Both the position numbers and the translations under genes were made by a program. From Nitrospirota bacterium (lineage in GTDB: Bacteria; Nitrospirota; Leptospirillia; Leptospirillales; Leptospirillaceae), in contig JAJZCZ010000010.1 in NCBI GenBank assembly GCA_021828805.1, forward strand, positions 1 through 38,398: a stretch of 38,398 nucleotides of DNA. Direction: 5' to 3'. How positions within the stretch are numbered: the stretch's first letter is position 1; every line of letters starts with the position of its first letter. Shown here piece by piece: positions 1-8,228 of the stretch. The notes under the pieces are model-generated. The model was not told the DNA's origin and did no database searches. It saw only the letters and a program-made list of their open reading frames with translations.

Positions 1-34
1 TCCTACTTGAGCGTTCACAAACAGGACCCTAGCC

Positions 35-610
35 ATGGCCTCTGGCAGACGATCTCCCTCCTCAAAAAGCATGAATTCTGAACCCGGAGAAGGCGCAACA
101 CTCTCCCGCACACGGTCCGGAACCACCTCACGGAAACGGCAGGGGGAGACCTCTCCCTCTAAAGGGATGACCCAGCAACTCTTAGAAGATCTCCGGTCTT
201 CAGGAATTCACCCGACGCAACAACGCCTGCGTGTCTTCCAGACCCTCACCGAATCCAAGGGACATCTGAGCGCCGAGGAAATCCACGCGCTCGTCCGCTC
301 CAAGGCACCGCGGATTGGCCTGGCGACAATCTACCGGACTCTCCACGCCCTCAAGGAAAAAGGCCTCGTCGAAGAACACCGGTTCAACGATGAGTTCAGC
401 CGCTACGAAGCCACTCCTGCCAAGCACCACGATCATCTTATCTGCCTTGAGTGCGGAAAGGTCGTGGAGTTCGGGCAGCCAGTCATCGAACAGCTTCAGG
501 AGTCCGCGGCCAGAGAAAACCATTTCACCATCGTCTCCCATCGCCTCGAAATCTACGGGATCTGTGAATCCTGCCAGAAACTTCGCGGAAAAAAGTCCCT
601 ACAGCACTGA
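35..610 (+). CDS. fur: Fur-family ferric uptake regulator
   Basis: Metal-dependent DNA-binding repressor of the Fur family, 191 residues. After a Ser/Arg-rich extension of about 44 residues comes the winged helix (about 50-120), including the recognition segment GLATIYRTLHAL. The dimerisation and metal domain follows, with the HHDHLICLECGKVVEF motif and a C-terminal CESC pair, the two Cys-X2-Cys zinc sites of Fur. The ending HRLEIYGICESC fits Fur better than PerR or Zur, but metal choice is inferred. The long N-terminus is odd: later ATGs at 71 and 167 would give a usual-length Fur, and none has a clear Shine-Dalgarno sequence, so the start is uncertain. It ends 22 bp from the convergent transporter gene. 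A strong Fur box at 23845-23863 is a plausible target. Confidence 0.9.
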   Translation: MASGRRSPSSKSMNSEPGEGATLSRTRSGTTSRKRQGETSPSKGMTQQLLEDLRSSGIHPTQQRLRVFQTLTESKGHLSAEEIHALVRSKAPRIGLATIYRTLHALKEKGLVEEHRFNDEFSRYEATPAKHHDHLICLECGKVVEFGQPVIEQLQESAARENHFTIVSHRLEIYGICESCQKLRGKKSLQH

Positions 611-632
611 CATCTCACCTGGGTCGCCCGGA

Positions 633-2612
633 TCAAACCTTCCCTGAAACCGGGTTCTCTCCCGCTTCCTCAGGAAGACTCCCGCCCGCAGGCATAGTCT
701 GAATAATCGGCATTTCTCCTGAAAGCCTTGAGCGCGGTGTCGGTGTAAGACCTGCCCCTGAGTAGATCTGAAAGGTCCAGATCATTACCGTGTTGGCGGA
801 CCGTCGAATCGCCGCAAGAACGCCTGCCGCCAGAGAACTCCCGGTATCGTTTAAAACCACGGTGTCCGCCTTGAGCCTCCGGATCTGCATATTGAGAACC
901 GGTCCGATAGCCCGTCCCCGCGCCAGAATCGTATCCACCAGAACATCCTCTTCCATCCCGATCGCCTGACAAAGATCCAGTGTGTGGCGGGCGACACGCT
1001 CCTCATCCACCAGAGGAGCGTCAAGGGGAAGCGCCAGCGGAATCTCCAGAACGGAAATCACAGTGACTTTCGCATTGTCAGACTTGGCCACCTTGAGGAC
1101 ATCGCGAAGCATGGGTGACGGGCGGGTGGGAGAGGTCGCCACCAGAATGTGTTTGTGCGGCTTGGGTTCCGGCATGTCATTGGCGACTTCAGTGATCTTG
1201 ACCCGCTCCATGACCGGAAGGGATTCTTTCCTGCGAAACCAGAGATAATAGGTGATCCCTCCCGCCATCCAGACAGTTCCAAAAATTCTCCCATACTTAT
1301 GAAACAGGAGAACCATAAGAAAGACGCCAAAGGTCCCGGCAAACCCGAACAGTGTCGGCAGGGGGACTTCCCATCCTGAAACCCGGATCGCCAGAGGGAC
1401 CCGAAAGGGGCGCTTGAGGTTCGGCTCTTTTTTCCGAAGATGGATAAGCGCCAGATGCGTCATCGAAAACGACAGCATCGCCCCATAGTTGTAGAGGTCG
1501 GCAAGAACATCGAGATAGGGAAAGAAGGCCACGATCAGGGCGGAAAGCGTCCCGAAAATGGCGATGGAGACCATCGGCGTCTTGTACTTGACGCTGGTCT
1601 TGTGAAAAATTGGCGAGATCAGGAGATTGTTCGACATGGAATAGGCCAGCCGGGAGACGCCGATGAGTCCGGCATTGGCCGCCACAGTCAGGATCGTCGC
1701 CCCGAGAATGGCCACCCAGGGCGCCATAAAGTGGCTGACCGCAGGCATCGCGTTGGCGATCCCCGCAATAGGGTCGTTCACCCATGTCGTGGAAAGAACC
1801 TCCGGCTTCATGGCCGAGAGAGCCACGAGAGAGATCCCGGAGTAGAGAAGAATGGTGGTCCCCATGGTCATGAACATGGCACGGGGAACCAGCTTCTCGG
1901 CATTCTTCGCCTCTCCTGCCATCTGGCTGATGGCCTCAATTCCGGTATAGGCGACCATCGCAATCGAGATTCCATAGAGGAAGTTGTGCCAGGTGGGAGC
2001 GCTTCCCAGGGTGAACTGGCTCCAGATCGTATGGAAGTTCAGAAGGAAAAAGGCCCCCATCGCCATGAGGGAGACCTGGGTGATCACGTCAAATCCCGCC
2101 AGCATGAGACTGAACCAGGAAGACTCCTTGAGGCCCACGATGTTCATGAGAACGAGGACAAGGATCAAGAGTCCCGTAAAAGTGACATTTACCTGGGGGT
2201 TCGTCTTGAAGATCGGGAAAAAGTACCCTAAATAGGGACCGACAGAAAAGGCACTGATCGCCAGCGTCAGAATGTAGTCGAGGAGGAGGGCCCACCCGGT
2301 AAAAAAGGCCCATCCGTCACCAAAGGCTCTCTGAGCAAAGAGGGAGGATCCTCCTCCCTCTGGAATTGCGCTCGACAGCTCTGCATAGGAAAGAACTGTG
2401 GCGACAAAGAAGAGGCCGGCGGCTCCGATCGCCAGGAATGCGGCACCCCCGGCGTAGATCGTCGTAATGCCCAGGGCATAGTAGATGGAGGAACCAACAT
2501 CCCCATATCCCGTGGAATAAAGAGCCCCGAGACCCACAACCTTGCGCAGCACAGTTGTGTTGAAACGGGCGATTCCCGTCCGGGTGTGGTGGTAGATCTT
2601 GAACAGGGCCAT
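633..2612 (-). CDS. APC-superfamily permease with C-terminal universal stress domain
   Basis: Inner-membrane amino-acid/polyamine/organocation (APC) transporter of 659 residues. Residues about 20-460 form about twelve hydrophobic segments. The first carries the APC-type GVGSSIYYALG-like loop (here GDVGSSIYYALG) and the substrate-binding helix carries GGSSLFAQRAFGD. Residues about 490-600 (KHILVATSPTRPSP, then VTVISVLEIPLALPL) look like a cytoplasmic UspA-type domain, as in the fused APC-Usp transporters of many bacteria. The start is well supported: GGAGGAAT lies just before the ATG. Substrate cannot be read from the sequence. It is probably a single transcription unit; the next minus-strand gene upstream ends about 100 bp away. 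An unfused amino-acid permease function is the main alternative reading. Confidence 0.88.
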   Translation of the reverse strand: MALFKIYHHTRTGIARFNTTVLRKVVGLGALYSTGYGDVGSSIYYALGITTIYAGGAAFLAIGAAGLFFVATVLSYAELSSAIPEGGGSSLFAQRAFGDGWAFFTGWALLLDYILTLAISAFSVGPYLGYFFPIFKTNPQVNVTFTGLLILVLVLMNIVGLKESSWFSLMLAGFDVITQVSLMAMGAFFLLNFHTIWSQFTLGSAPTWHNFLYGISIAMVAYTGIEAISQMAGEAKNAEKLVPRAMFMTMGTTILLYSGISLVALSAMKPEVLSTTWVNDPIAGIANAMPAVSHFMAPWVAILGATILTVAANAGLIGVSRLAYSMSNNLLISPIFHKTSVKYKTPMVSIAIFGTLSALIVAFFPYLDVLADLYNYGAMLSFSMTHLALIHLRKKEPNLKRPFRVPLAIRVSGWEVPLPTLFGFAGTFGVFLMVLLFHKYGRIFGTVWMAGGITYYLWFRRKESLPVMERVKITEVANDMPEPKPHKHILVATSPTRPSPMLRDVLKVAKSDNAKVTVISVLEIPLALPLDAPLVDEERVARHTLDLCQAIGMEEDVLVDTILARGRAIGPVLNMQIRRLKADTVVLNDTGSSLAAGVLAAIRRSANTVMIWTFQIYSGAGLTPTPRSRLSGEMPIIQTMPAGGSLPEEAGENPVSGKV

Positions 2613-2713
2613 GATTCCTCCGGAAATACGGTGGAACAGCCTTTCCCTGACCTCATGGTACTCGACCTTCCCGTTGGCAGGATGCAGGTCTCAGGAAAGA
2701 GTGATTAACGCGA

Positions 2714-3859
2714 TCAGGATGAGGGGAGAAGAAGAACGTTTCGGGAGCCAGACAGTCTTACACGGGAGGACCCGCAGGAGAGTCCGAGGAAGTCCGAGCC
2801 GTGAAAGGATCCGAGAGGAGAGCGGACATTCCATCCACCGCCTTTAACCGGAGAGAAAAAGAGGAGCGTCCCCTCTTCCCCCGCCACCGCCAGGGTTCCA
2901 TCACCTGTGCGGCAAACCCCGTAGAGGTCGTGAAGGTTGCCTGTCTGAATGGGAGAAAAAGAAGCCCCTTCATCCGTTGACACATAGAGGAGGCCATGGT
3001 CTCCGGCAAGAAAAAACCGTCCACCCTCTTCAAAAAGGGCGTTAAAAGATGGCTTCTGGCGCGTGACGCGTTGCATGGGCACCTTGACCGGCTGCCAGGA
3101 AGCACCGCCATCGGAGGTTCGGAAAAGGGTCCTGTGCCAGCCGGCCACAAGGCCGTGAGAGACATCAGAAAATGCCACAGTATAAAGATTTTCTCTGGTG
3201 GGAAGAGGTACAGGAGTCCAATGGGTGCCCCCATCGGTGGTTCGATAGAGCGCCCCTTGAGCCCCCGCCGCATACCCCGTTCCGCCATCGACAAAGAAGA
3301 CTTTCGAGAGAAAGCGGGGCGACGGAGTGAGGGTAACCGGTGTCCAGTGGACTCCACTGTCCGAGGAGCGCAGGAGTGTTCCCACGGCGCCATAAGCCCA
3401 GAGGTCTCCGCCGGGAGAGGAAACTACTCCGTAAAGATCCTGGTTTCCGGGGACAGGAATTCGAATCCACCCCCCTTTTCCTTCCTTCCGAAGAAGTGTT
3501 CCCTGGTAGCCGGTCACCAAAAGAAGATCCTGCCGGGAGAGAATCCCGGACAGAACGCCCACGTAAGGCTCTCCTTTTTTTGTCGGAGGGGGAAGAGGAG
3601 GCTGCTCAACACGAAAATGGGTCCCGGGTGGAAGAGAAACGGTAGGAATATTTGCCGTTGGGGGTTTTTCACACCCGGAAAGAAAGACTATGCCCGAAAG
3701 ACAGAAAAAGAGAGGAAGGGATTTCCAGAAGAAAAAATAAGAAAAAAAAGAGGAACCTGGATGGGGGTGTCTTCCCAAAAAACTCTGGCGATCTTCCGGA
3801 AAGTGACGGCGGAAAAAGGGCAAGGACTCTGGTCGGTAGAGGTATACGAAAAAATTCAT
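2714..3859 (-). CDS. YCF48/HCF136-like beta-propeller lipoprotein
   Basis: Predicted exported lipoprotein of 381 residues with repeated BNR/YCF48 propeller blades. The start at 3859 is chosen because longer reading would run back into the upstream gene and because it gives a hydrophobic leader with the lipobox LSGC (LFFCLSGIVFLSGC). Blades recur as W-x-P-V with T/S-x-D-G-G-x-x-W signatures, for example RSSDSGVHWTPV, RTTDGGTHWTPV, RTSDGGASWQPV and VSTDEGASFSPI. HCF136/YCF48 proteins help assemble photosystem II in phototrophs; in other bacteria relatives are of unknown role, often as assembly or scaffold factors for envelope proteins. It lies 52 bp downstream of an outer-membrane-type gene on the same strand, so a joint envelope role is an inference. 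The Shine-Dalgarno site is weak. Confidence 0.8.
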   Translation of the reverse strand: MNFFVYLYRPESLPFFRRHFPEDRQSFLGRHPHPGSSFFSYFFFWKSLPLFFCLSGIVFLSGCEKPPTANIPTVSLPPGTHFRVEQPPLPPPTKKGEPYVGVLSGILSRQDLLLVTGYQGTLLRKEGKGGWIRIPVPGNQDLYGVVSSPGGDLWAYGAVGTLLRSSDSGVHWTPVTLTPSPRFLSKVFFVDGGTGYAAGAQGALYRTTDGGTHWTPVPLPTRENLYTVAFSDVSHGLVAGWHRTLFRTSDGGASWQPVKVPMQRVTRQKPSFNALFEEGGRFFLAGDHGLLYVSTDEGASFSPIQTGNLHDLYGVCRTGDGTLAVAGEEGTLLFFSPVKGGGWNVRSPLGSFHGSDFLGLSCGSSRVRLSGSRNVLLLPSS

Positions 3860-3879
3860 GAGCTCAGGATAACCCAAGT

Positions 3880-3904
3880 CCCGGGGCTCCGCAAGAGCCC
3901 CGGG
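3880..3904 (-). promoter_or_regulatory. 10-bp perfect stem-loop between two envelope genes
   Basis: CCCGGGGCTC pairs perfectly with GAGCCCCGGG around a 5-base loop (CGCAA). It sits in the 52-bp gap between the outer-membrane-type gene (stop at 3912) and the lipoprotein start (3859). On the minus strand no T-run follows, so it is not a standard intrinsic terminator. It may protect the 3' end of the first message or reduce read-through into the second gene. Confidence 0.5.
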
Positions 3905-3911
3905 TCCTTCC

Positions 3912-4796
3912 CTAGTGGACGTTCTGCTCTTCCTTGTACTGCTCCCCTTCCTTCTCCTCAAAATTGAAGGGTTTAAAGTGGTACTCGAAGATCGTCTTGA
4001 TGGCAAAGGGAGAGCTCACGGGAGTCAATCCTGTCCCCACACCGATATTCCAGTCTATATGGTCGCCAATGGCGACGTTCCAGCTCTGAAAAATAAACTG
4101 CTGCTGCATCGCCGCGTACTGGGAGGGGGGCCCCCCCAGAGGATCCATATTACTGATCATTCCTTCTTCTCCAAAGGCCTCAATTCCGGCATTCACGTTA
4201 TCGGCCAGAAGATAGTAGAGACCGGCCGAATAGGAGAACGCCGGCGGATAACTCGGCTCGGATCCGTCGGTCGCAAACAGGAAGCTGCCATTGATGTCCA
4301 GGATGAAGCGGTCGATCTTCTTCTCTCCGATCAGGATGATATCGAGGAAAGACTGCATGCCGGTCCCCCCTCCCGGAGCCCAATATTCTATCTGGACAGC
4401 CGGATCAATGAAGTCGGGGATGCGGGGAAGACGAAGGCGGGTCGTAATGGCGCGGGTCTGCAAGTATGAATAGGTCTGTCCTCCGCCAGCAACAAAGTCG
4501 ACATAGGTTCCCAGCGTCCACCAGTCGGTAACCCCGAACTCAAGTACGTAGGTGGAAAAGAGAAGGTCGGCATTGCGGATATTCGCGCCATAAACTGATT
4601 CAGCCGTCTTGTTGGGAAGGAGAACAGTCTGCCATGTTCCGATACTGATCTCGCCCTGCTCAGGGGTTTCATAGGGATAGATGATAAAATCCCGGAAAGG
4701 ATCGGCATCGGCGTGAGAAAGAGAGAACGAGAAGGAAAAAAGGATTCCGGAGAGAGTCAGGACACAGGAAAGAAGTGCGGAAAAAGTCCGTGGCAT
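3912..4796 (-). CDS. Predicted outer-membrane beta-barrel protein
   Basis: Exported protein of 294 residues, family not recognised. The ATG at 4796 is preferred over one 30 bp upstream because AAGGAA lies 8 bp before it and the product then begins with a clean signal peptide (about 1-31, ending SLSHADA). The mature part alternates polar and aromatic residues in short strands (for example STYVLEFGVTDWWTLGTYVDF) and ends with an acidic tail after HFKPFNFEEK. This pattern is typical of transporter-like outer-membrane barrels. It resembles, in size and style, the product at 23957-25075. It is the first gene of a two-gene unit with the lipoprotein. It has a sigma70-type promoter at 5068-5096 and a leader of about 265 bases. 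Confidence 0.65.
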   Translation of the reverse strand: MPRTFSALLSCVLTLSGILFSFSFSLSHADADPFRDFIIYPYETPEQGEISIGTWQTVLLPNKTAESVYGANIRNADLLFSTYVLEFGVTDWWTLGTYVDFVAGGGQTYSYLQTRAITTRLRLPRIPDFIDPAVQIEYWAPGGGTGMQSFLDIILIGEKKIDRFILDINGSFLFATDGSEPSYPPAFSYSAGLYYLLADNVNAGIEAFGEEGMISNMDPLGGPPSQYAAMQQQFIFQSWNVAIGDHIDWNIGVGTGLTPVSSPFAIKTIFEYHFKPFNFEEKEGEQYKEEQNVH

Positions 4797-5067
4797 ACGG
4801 GAAGTTCCTTGACCATATCGCTTCAAGACAGTCCTTTCCTGTTGAGCGAAGAATCCGCTTTTTCTCTCTCCATCGATACTCGATCGGCCTCACAGACACC
4901 ACCAGCGACATGCGACAGGAACTCTCCGGTCTTTCTTCCAAAGGGGAGAAAGTCACAGGGAGAGCGGTCCCCCTCCGACCGGAGGAGAGTCGGACGCACG
5001 ATGCTCATGGAGCATTGAGGAACGAAAAGACCTTATTAGGGAAAACTGAAGGGATGCTTGAAGACAA

Positions 5068-5096
5068 TTTATAGTTTTTTTTGAAATTTTTGTAAA
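5068..5096 (-). promoter_or_regulatory. Sigma70-type promoter for the envelope unit
   Basis: On the minus strand TTTACA (5096-5091), exactly 17 bp, then TATAAA (5073-5068). Each hexamer matches five of six consensus bases. It points to the outer-membrane-type gene starting at 4796, giving a leader of roughly 265 bases. Confidence 0.6.
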
Positions 5097-5332
5097 GCCT
5101 TTGGAAGAGGCTCTCCCTGAGGCTTGTCTCTCCCCGGACTCCTCCGCCGTTTTCATACCCCCTGCCCTGACTGTTTCCTGACCACCGCACCACGCACTTC
5201 AGCTGTTAAGTCCCCTCTCCTGCCATTTCATACCCATCAAACATCTCTTGCATGCAAGCTCGAGAATGCCTGAACCTTTTGTCCCGCCCCCTCCCACCCC
5301 CCTGACTTCCTCCGATCTGTGATCTCCGACCG

Positions 5333-5361
5333 TTGTCTTCCTGTTCCTTCTCATCTATCAT
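5333..5361 (+). promoter_or_regulatory. Probable thrS promoter
   Basis: TTGTCT (5333-5338), 17 bp, TATCAT (5356-5361). Transcription would start about 16 bases before the thrS ATG, leaving no room for a T-box or other leader from this promoter. Confidence 0.45.
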
Positions 5362-5383
5362 CTAGAAAAAGGGATTTCCCATA

Positions 5384-7207
5384 ATGACTCCAGACACCAC
5401 CAGACAACCCGTAACAGGAAAGGATACCTTGAACCACGCAAAGCGGGAGCCAAACGGTTCCGCCGTTGACATCATGGCTCTCCGGCACAGTGCTGCCCAT
5501 GTTCTGGCCCAGGCCGTAAAGCGTCTTTTTCCCTCTGCCCAAGTCGGTATTGGACCCGCCACCGAAGAAGGTTTTTACTACGACTTTCGCTTCGAACGTC
5601 CTTTCTCTCCCGAAGATCTCGAAAAAATCGAAGAGGAGATGAAAAGGATCATCGCCACCGATTCTCCCATTGTCCGGCGCCCCCTCTCCCGGGAGGCGGC
5701 CAGGGAGCTCTTTGAAAAAACGGGGGAACCGTTCAAGCTGGAAATTCTTCATTCCATTCCTGCCGAAGCGGAGATCACCGTCTACGACCAGGGGGACTTT
5801 ACCGACCTCTGCCGGGGACCCCACCTTCCCGGAACAGGCGACATCGGAGCCATCAAGCTTCTCTCTTCATCCGGCGCCTACTGGAAAGGGATCGAGACCA
5901 ACCCCTCGCTCCAGCGGATCTACGGAACGGCCTTCTCCACCCAGAAAGAACTCGACGCCTATCTCGCCCGTCTTGAAGAAATTCGCCAGCGGGATCACCG
6001 CAAGATCGGCCGGGAACAGGGCTTCTTCCGAACGCTCGATGAAAATGGTGCCGGCATGGTCCTCTGGCTTCCTCGCGGAGCCCGAATCCGTCGGGTCATC
6101 GAAGAAATCTGGAAGACCCGCCACGACCGCCATGGCTACCAGTATGTCTACACGCCCCACATCGCCCGCCTGGACCTCTGGAAGCAGTCAGGCCACTGGG
6201 ACTTCTATCGGGAGAGCATGTTCTCCCCCATGGAAATCGAGGGCTCGGAGTTCGAGCTCAAACCCATGAACTGCCCCTTCCATATCCTCATTTTCAAGGA
6301 AGCCGTCAAGAGCTATCGCGATCTTCCCGTCCGACTTGCCGAACTGGGTACAGTCTATCGTTATGAACGCTCTGGAACGCTCCACGGGCTCCTGCGGGTC
6401 CGCGGATTTACCCAGGACGATGCCCACATTTTCTGCCGTCCGGAAGACATTGCCTCCGAAATCGGCAAGGTTCTGACCTTAGTCGACGAAATGCTGCTCC
6501 CCTTCGGCTTTACAAACCGCTCGGTCTACCTCTCCACCAGACCCGAAGGGTCGGTGGGAAGTGACGAGAACTGGGCTCTGGCTACAGGGGCCCTGGAAGA
6601 GGCCCTCAGAAACGCAGGGATCCCCTACGAAATCGATCCCGGAGAGGGAGTTTTCTATGGACCCAAGATCGATATGAAGTTTCATGATGTTCTCGGACGC
6701 ACCTGGCAGCTCTCGACAATCCAGGTTGACTTCAATCTTCCTGAAAAGTTTGACATTACCTACAGAGACAGCTCTGGAAACGATGTCCGCCCCATCATGA
6801 TCCACCGTGCCCTTCTGGGGTCCGTGGAACGCTTCTTCGGGATCCTCGTCGAGCATTTCAAGGGGGCCTTTCCCCTATGGCTCGCCCCAGAGCAGGTGAC
6901 CCTTCTCACCATTGCCGACCGCCACATTCCTTATGCGCAGAAAGTGGCTGACTCTCTTGCAAAGGAAGGAATCCGGGTCACGACCGACTTCAGAAACGAA
7001 AAGATCGGGGCCAAGATCCGGGAAGCCCAAATGATGAAGATTCCCCAGATGTGGGTTGTGGGGGACAGGGAGGCGCAGGAAGAGACAGTCTCCGTGCGCC
7101 ATCGTGACGGGCAAGAAGGAGGCACACTCCCCTGGCGGGAAGCATTCAAGGCTGTCATCGAGGAAAATCGGGCCGGCCTTTCACTCGATCAAAAAACAGA
7201 GTCTTAG
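5384..7207 (+). CDS. thrS: Threonine-tRNA ligase lacking the TGS domain
   Basis: Charges tRNA-Thr in the cytoplasm. Length is 607 residues against about 640 for common bacterial ThrRS. Only about 33 residues precede the editing domain, so the N-terminal TGS (N1) domain is missing. The editing domain is intact: HSAAH (about 34-38) and CRGPH supply the HxxxH and CxxxH sites. The class II catalytic core follows, with KPMNCPFH (zinc Cys), the YERSGTLHGLLRVRGFTQDDAH motif 2 region, and GSVERFFGILVEHF motif 3, then the anticodon-binding domain. It begins the cluster thrS-infC-rpmI-rplT, a widely conserved order. The ATG has only a weak AAAGGG ribosome site. I see no in-frame TGS remnant immediately upstream. 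Confidence 0.95.
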   Translation: MTPDTTRQPVTGKDTLNHAKREPNGSAVDIMALRHSAAHVLAQAVKRLFPSAQVGIGPATEEGFYYDFRFERPFSPEDLEKIEEEMKRIIATDSPIVRRPLSREAARELFEKTGEPFKLEILHSIPAEAEITVYDQGDFTDLCRGPHLPGTGDIGAIKLLSSSGAYWKGIETNPSLQRIYGTAFSTQKELDAYLARLEEIRQRDHRKIGREQGFFRTLDENGAGMVLWLPRGARIRRVIEEIWKTRHDRHGYQYVYTPHIARLDLWKQSGHWDFYRESMFSPMEIEGSEFELKPMNCPFHILIFKEAVKSYRDLPVRLAELGTVYRYERSGTLHGLLRVRGFTQDDAHIFCRPEDIASEIGKVLTLVDEMLLPFGFTNRSVYLSTRPEGSVGSDENWALATGALEEALRNAGIPYEIDPGEGVFYGPKIDMKFHDVLGRTWQLSTIQVDFNLPEKFDITYRDSSGNDVRPIMIHRALLGSVERFFGILVEHFKGAFPLWLAPEQVTLLTIADRHIPYAQKVADSLAKEGIRVTTDFRNEKIGAKIREAQMMKIPQMWVVGDREAQEETVSVRHRDGQEGGTLPWREAFKAVIEENRAGLSLDQKTES

Positions 7208-7256
7208 GAAAACACTCAAGATACAAAACTTCAGACAGTTCGTTAAAAACATTTTC

Positions 7257-7272
7257 AAGGAGGGTTCTGATT
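7257..7272 (+). promoter_or_regulatory. Strong ribosome site and ATT start of infC
   Basis: AAGGAGGG (7257-7264), a 5-base gap, then ATT at 7270-7272. The codons after ATT read I/M-N-Q-K-T-R-V-N-Y-E, the normal IF-3 N-terminus, while the next ATG in frame (7405) would remove the N-terminal domain's first 45 residues. ATT is the known rare infC start in E. coli, where it allows IF-3 to repress its own translation. Confidence 0.93.
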
Positions 7273-7836
7273 AACCAGAAAACACGGGTCAACTACGAAA
7301 TCAAAACGAAAGAAGTCCGGCTGATCGGGGCCGACGGCGAACAGGTCGGCATCGTTCCGACTAATATTGCTATCAAGAAAGCCGAAGAGTCGGGATATGA
7401 CCTCGTGGAAGTCTCCCCGAACGCCAAACCTCCCGTCTGTAAGCTCATGGATTTTGGAAAGTTCCAGTATGAGCAGAGCAAGAAGCTCCACTCCATGAAA
7501 CAACACCAGAGAACAGGACAGGTCAAGGAGCTCAAGTTCCGACCCCATATCAACGAGCATGATCTGGGCATCAAGATTCACTATGTGGAGCGTTTTCTTG
7601 AAGAAGGAAACAAGGCGAAGATCGCCCTGGTCTTCCGGGGACGCGAGATGGTCCGCTACGAGGTCGGAGCCGAGCTCCTGAAAAAAATGATCTCTGCCCT
7701 GGGGGCAAAGGCCATCGTGGAGTCCCCTCCCAAGCTTGAGGGCTCGAACATGACCATGGTCCTGGCTCCGGCCAACGCGCCGACTCGGCCGGGCGCCAAG
7801 GAAGATGAAGAAGAGTCTCCGGAAAACACGGACTAG
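7270..7836 (+). CDS. infC: Translation initiation factor IF-3
   Basis: IF-3 binds the 30S subunit, prevents premature 50S joining and checks the start codon and initiator tRNA. The product is 188 residues from the ATT start, close to the usual 180. The N-terminal domain contains NQKTRVNYEIKTKEVRLIG, the family signature VSPNAKPPVCKLMDFGKFQYE, and the linker KQHQRTGQVKELKFRPHI. The C-terminal domain contains IHYVERFLEEGNKAKIALVFRGREM. The ATT start implies negative autoregulation by start-codon discrimination, as known in E. coli; the mechanism here is inferred. It follows thrS by 62 bp and precedes rpmI by 123 bp. Confidence 0.97.
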   Translation: MNQKTRVNYEIKTKEVRLIGADGEQVGIVPTNIAIKKAEESGYDLVEVSPNAKPPVCKLMDFGKFQYEQSKKLHSMKQHQRTGQVKELKFRPHINEHDLGIKIHYVERFLEEGNKAKIALVFRGREMVRYEVGAELLKKMISALGAKAIVESPPKLEGSNMTMVLAPANAPTRPGAKEDEEESPENTD

Positions 7837-7866
7837 CCCCCTCCGGAGGCACTCCCTTCAAAAGGA

Positions 7867-7895
7867 TTGCCGCGAGATATTTTTTTCGATACAAT
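7867..7895 (+). promoter_or_regulatory. Possible internal promoter before rpmI
   Basis: TTGCCG (7867-7872), 17 bp, TACAAT (7890-7895), in the 123-bp gap after infC. It could let rpmI-rplT be expressed separately from the IF-3 message. The gap also holds the small palindrome CCTCCGGAGG just after the infC stop. Confidence 0.4.
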
Positions 7896-7959
7896 AGATA
7901 AATTGCGATTTTCGGCACAATCATACAAAGCGAACAGAATCACTAAACAGGAGTGACCG

Positions 7960-8160
7960 GTGGCCACAGGACGAGTTTTGAAGACAAAGCGCGCAGCCAA
8001 GAAGCGCTTTTCCCTCACAGGAACAGGAAAGGTCAAGTTCCATCAGTCGGGAAAGCGTCACCTGATGACCGGAAAATCGTCGAAGCGGACCCGCTCCCTT
8101 TCGACAGGAATCCTTGAAAAGGGACAGGCCAAGAAGGTTCTTATCAATCTGAACGGCTAG
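7960..8160 (+). CDS. rpmI: 50S ribosomal protein L35
   Basis: Small basic protein of the large ribosomal subunit, 66 residues, the usual L35 length. The conserved core TKRAAKKRFSLTGTGKVK and the tail LMTGKSSKRTRSLS are visible. The start is GTG at 7960, with AGGAG about 7 bases upstream; no ATG would preserve the conserved N-terminus. It lies between infC and rplT as in most bacteria. Confidence 0.96.
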   Translation: MATGRVLKTKRAAKKRFSLTGTGKVKFHQSGKRHLMTGKSSKRTRSLSTGILEKGQAKKVLINLNG

Positions 8161-8228
8161 ACTCTCCCGCTCAAAGGCTTCACATGCCATCACAGTAAGA
8201 CGATACCGCACCACAAGGAGGAAAGAAG

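Larger units (their letters stand above)
4797..5383. other. Divergent intergenic region between envelope unit and thrS
   Basis: About 590 bp without a convincing gene. It holds a minus-strand promoter (5068-5096), the long leader of the envelope unit, a 12-bp perfect palindrome CTTGCATGCAAG at 5247-5258 and a plus-strand promoter for thrS (5333-5361). The 265-base leader contains small hairpins such as CCTCCG-GT-CGGAGG, but I recognise no riboswitch class. Short ORFs here show no family resemblance. Confidence 0.6.

Noticed and set aside
4823-5008. 61-codon minus-strand frame in the long leader
   Set aside because: No ribosome site, no homology by eye; it may be chance.
5200-5383. T-box or threonine leader before thrS
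   Set aside because: No T-box sequence or terminator/antiterminator; the probable promoter leaves only about 16 bases of leader.
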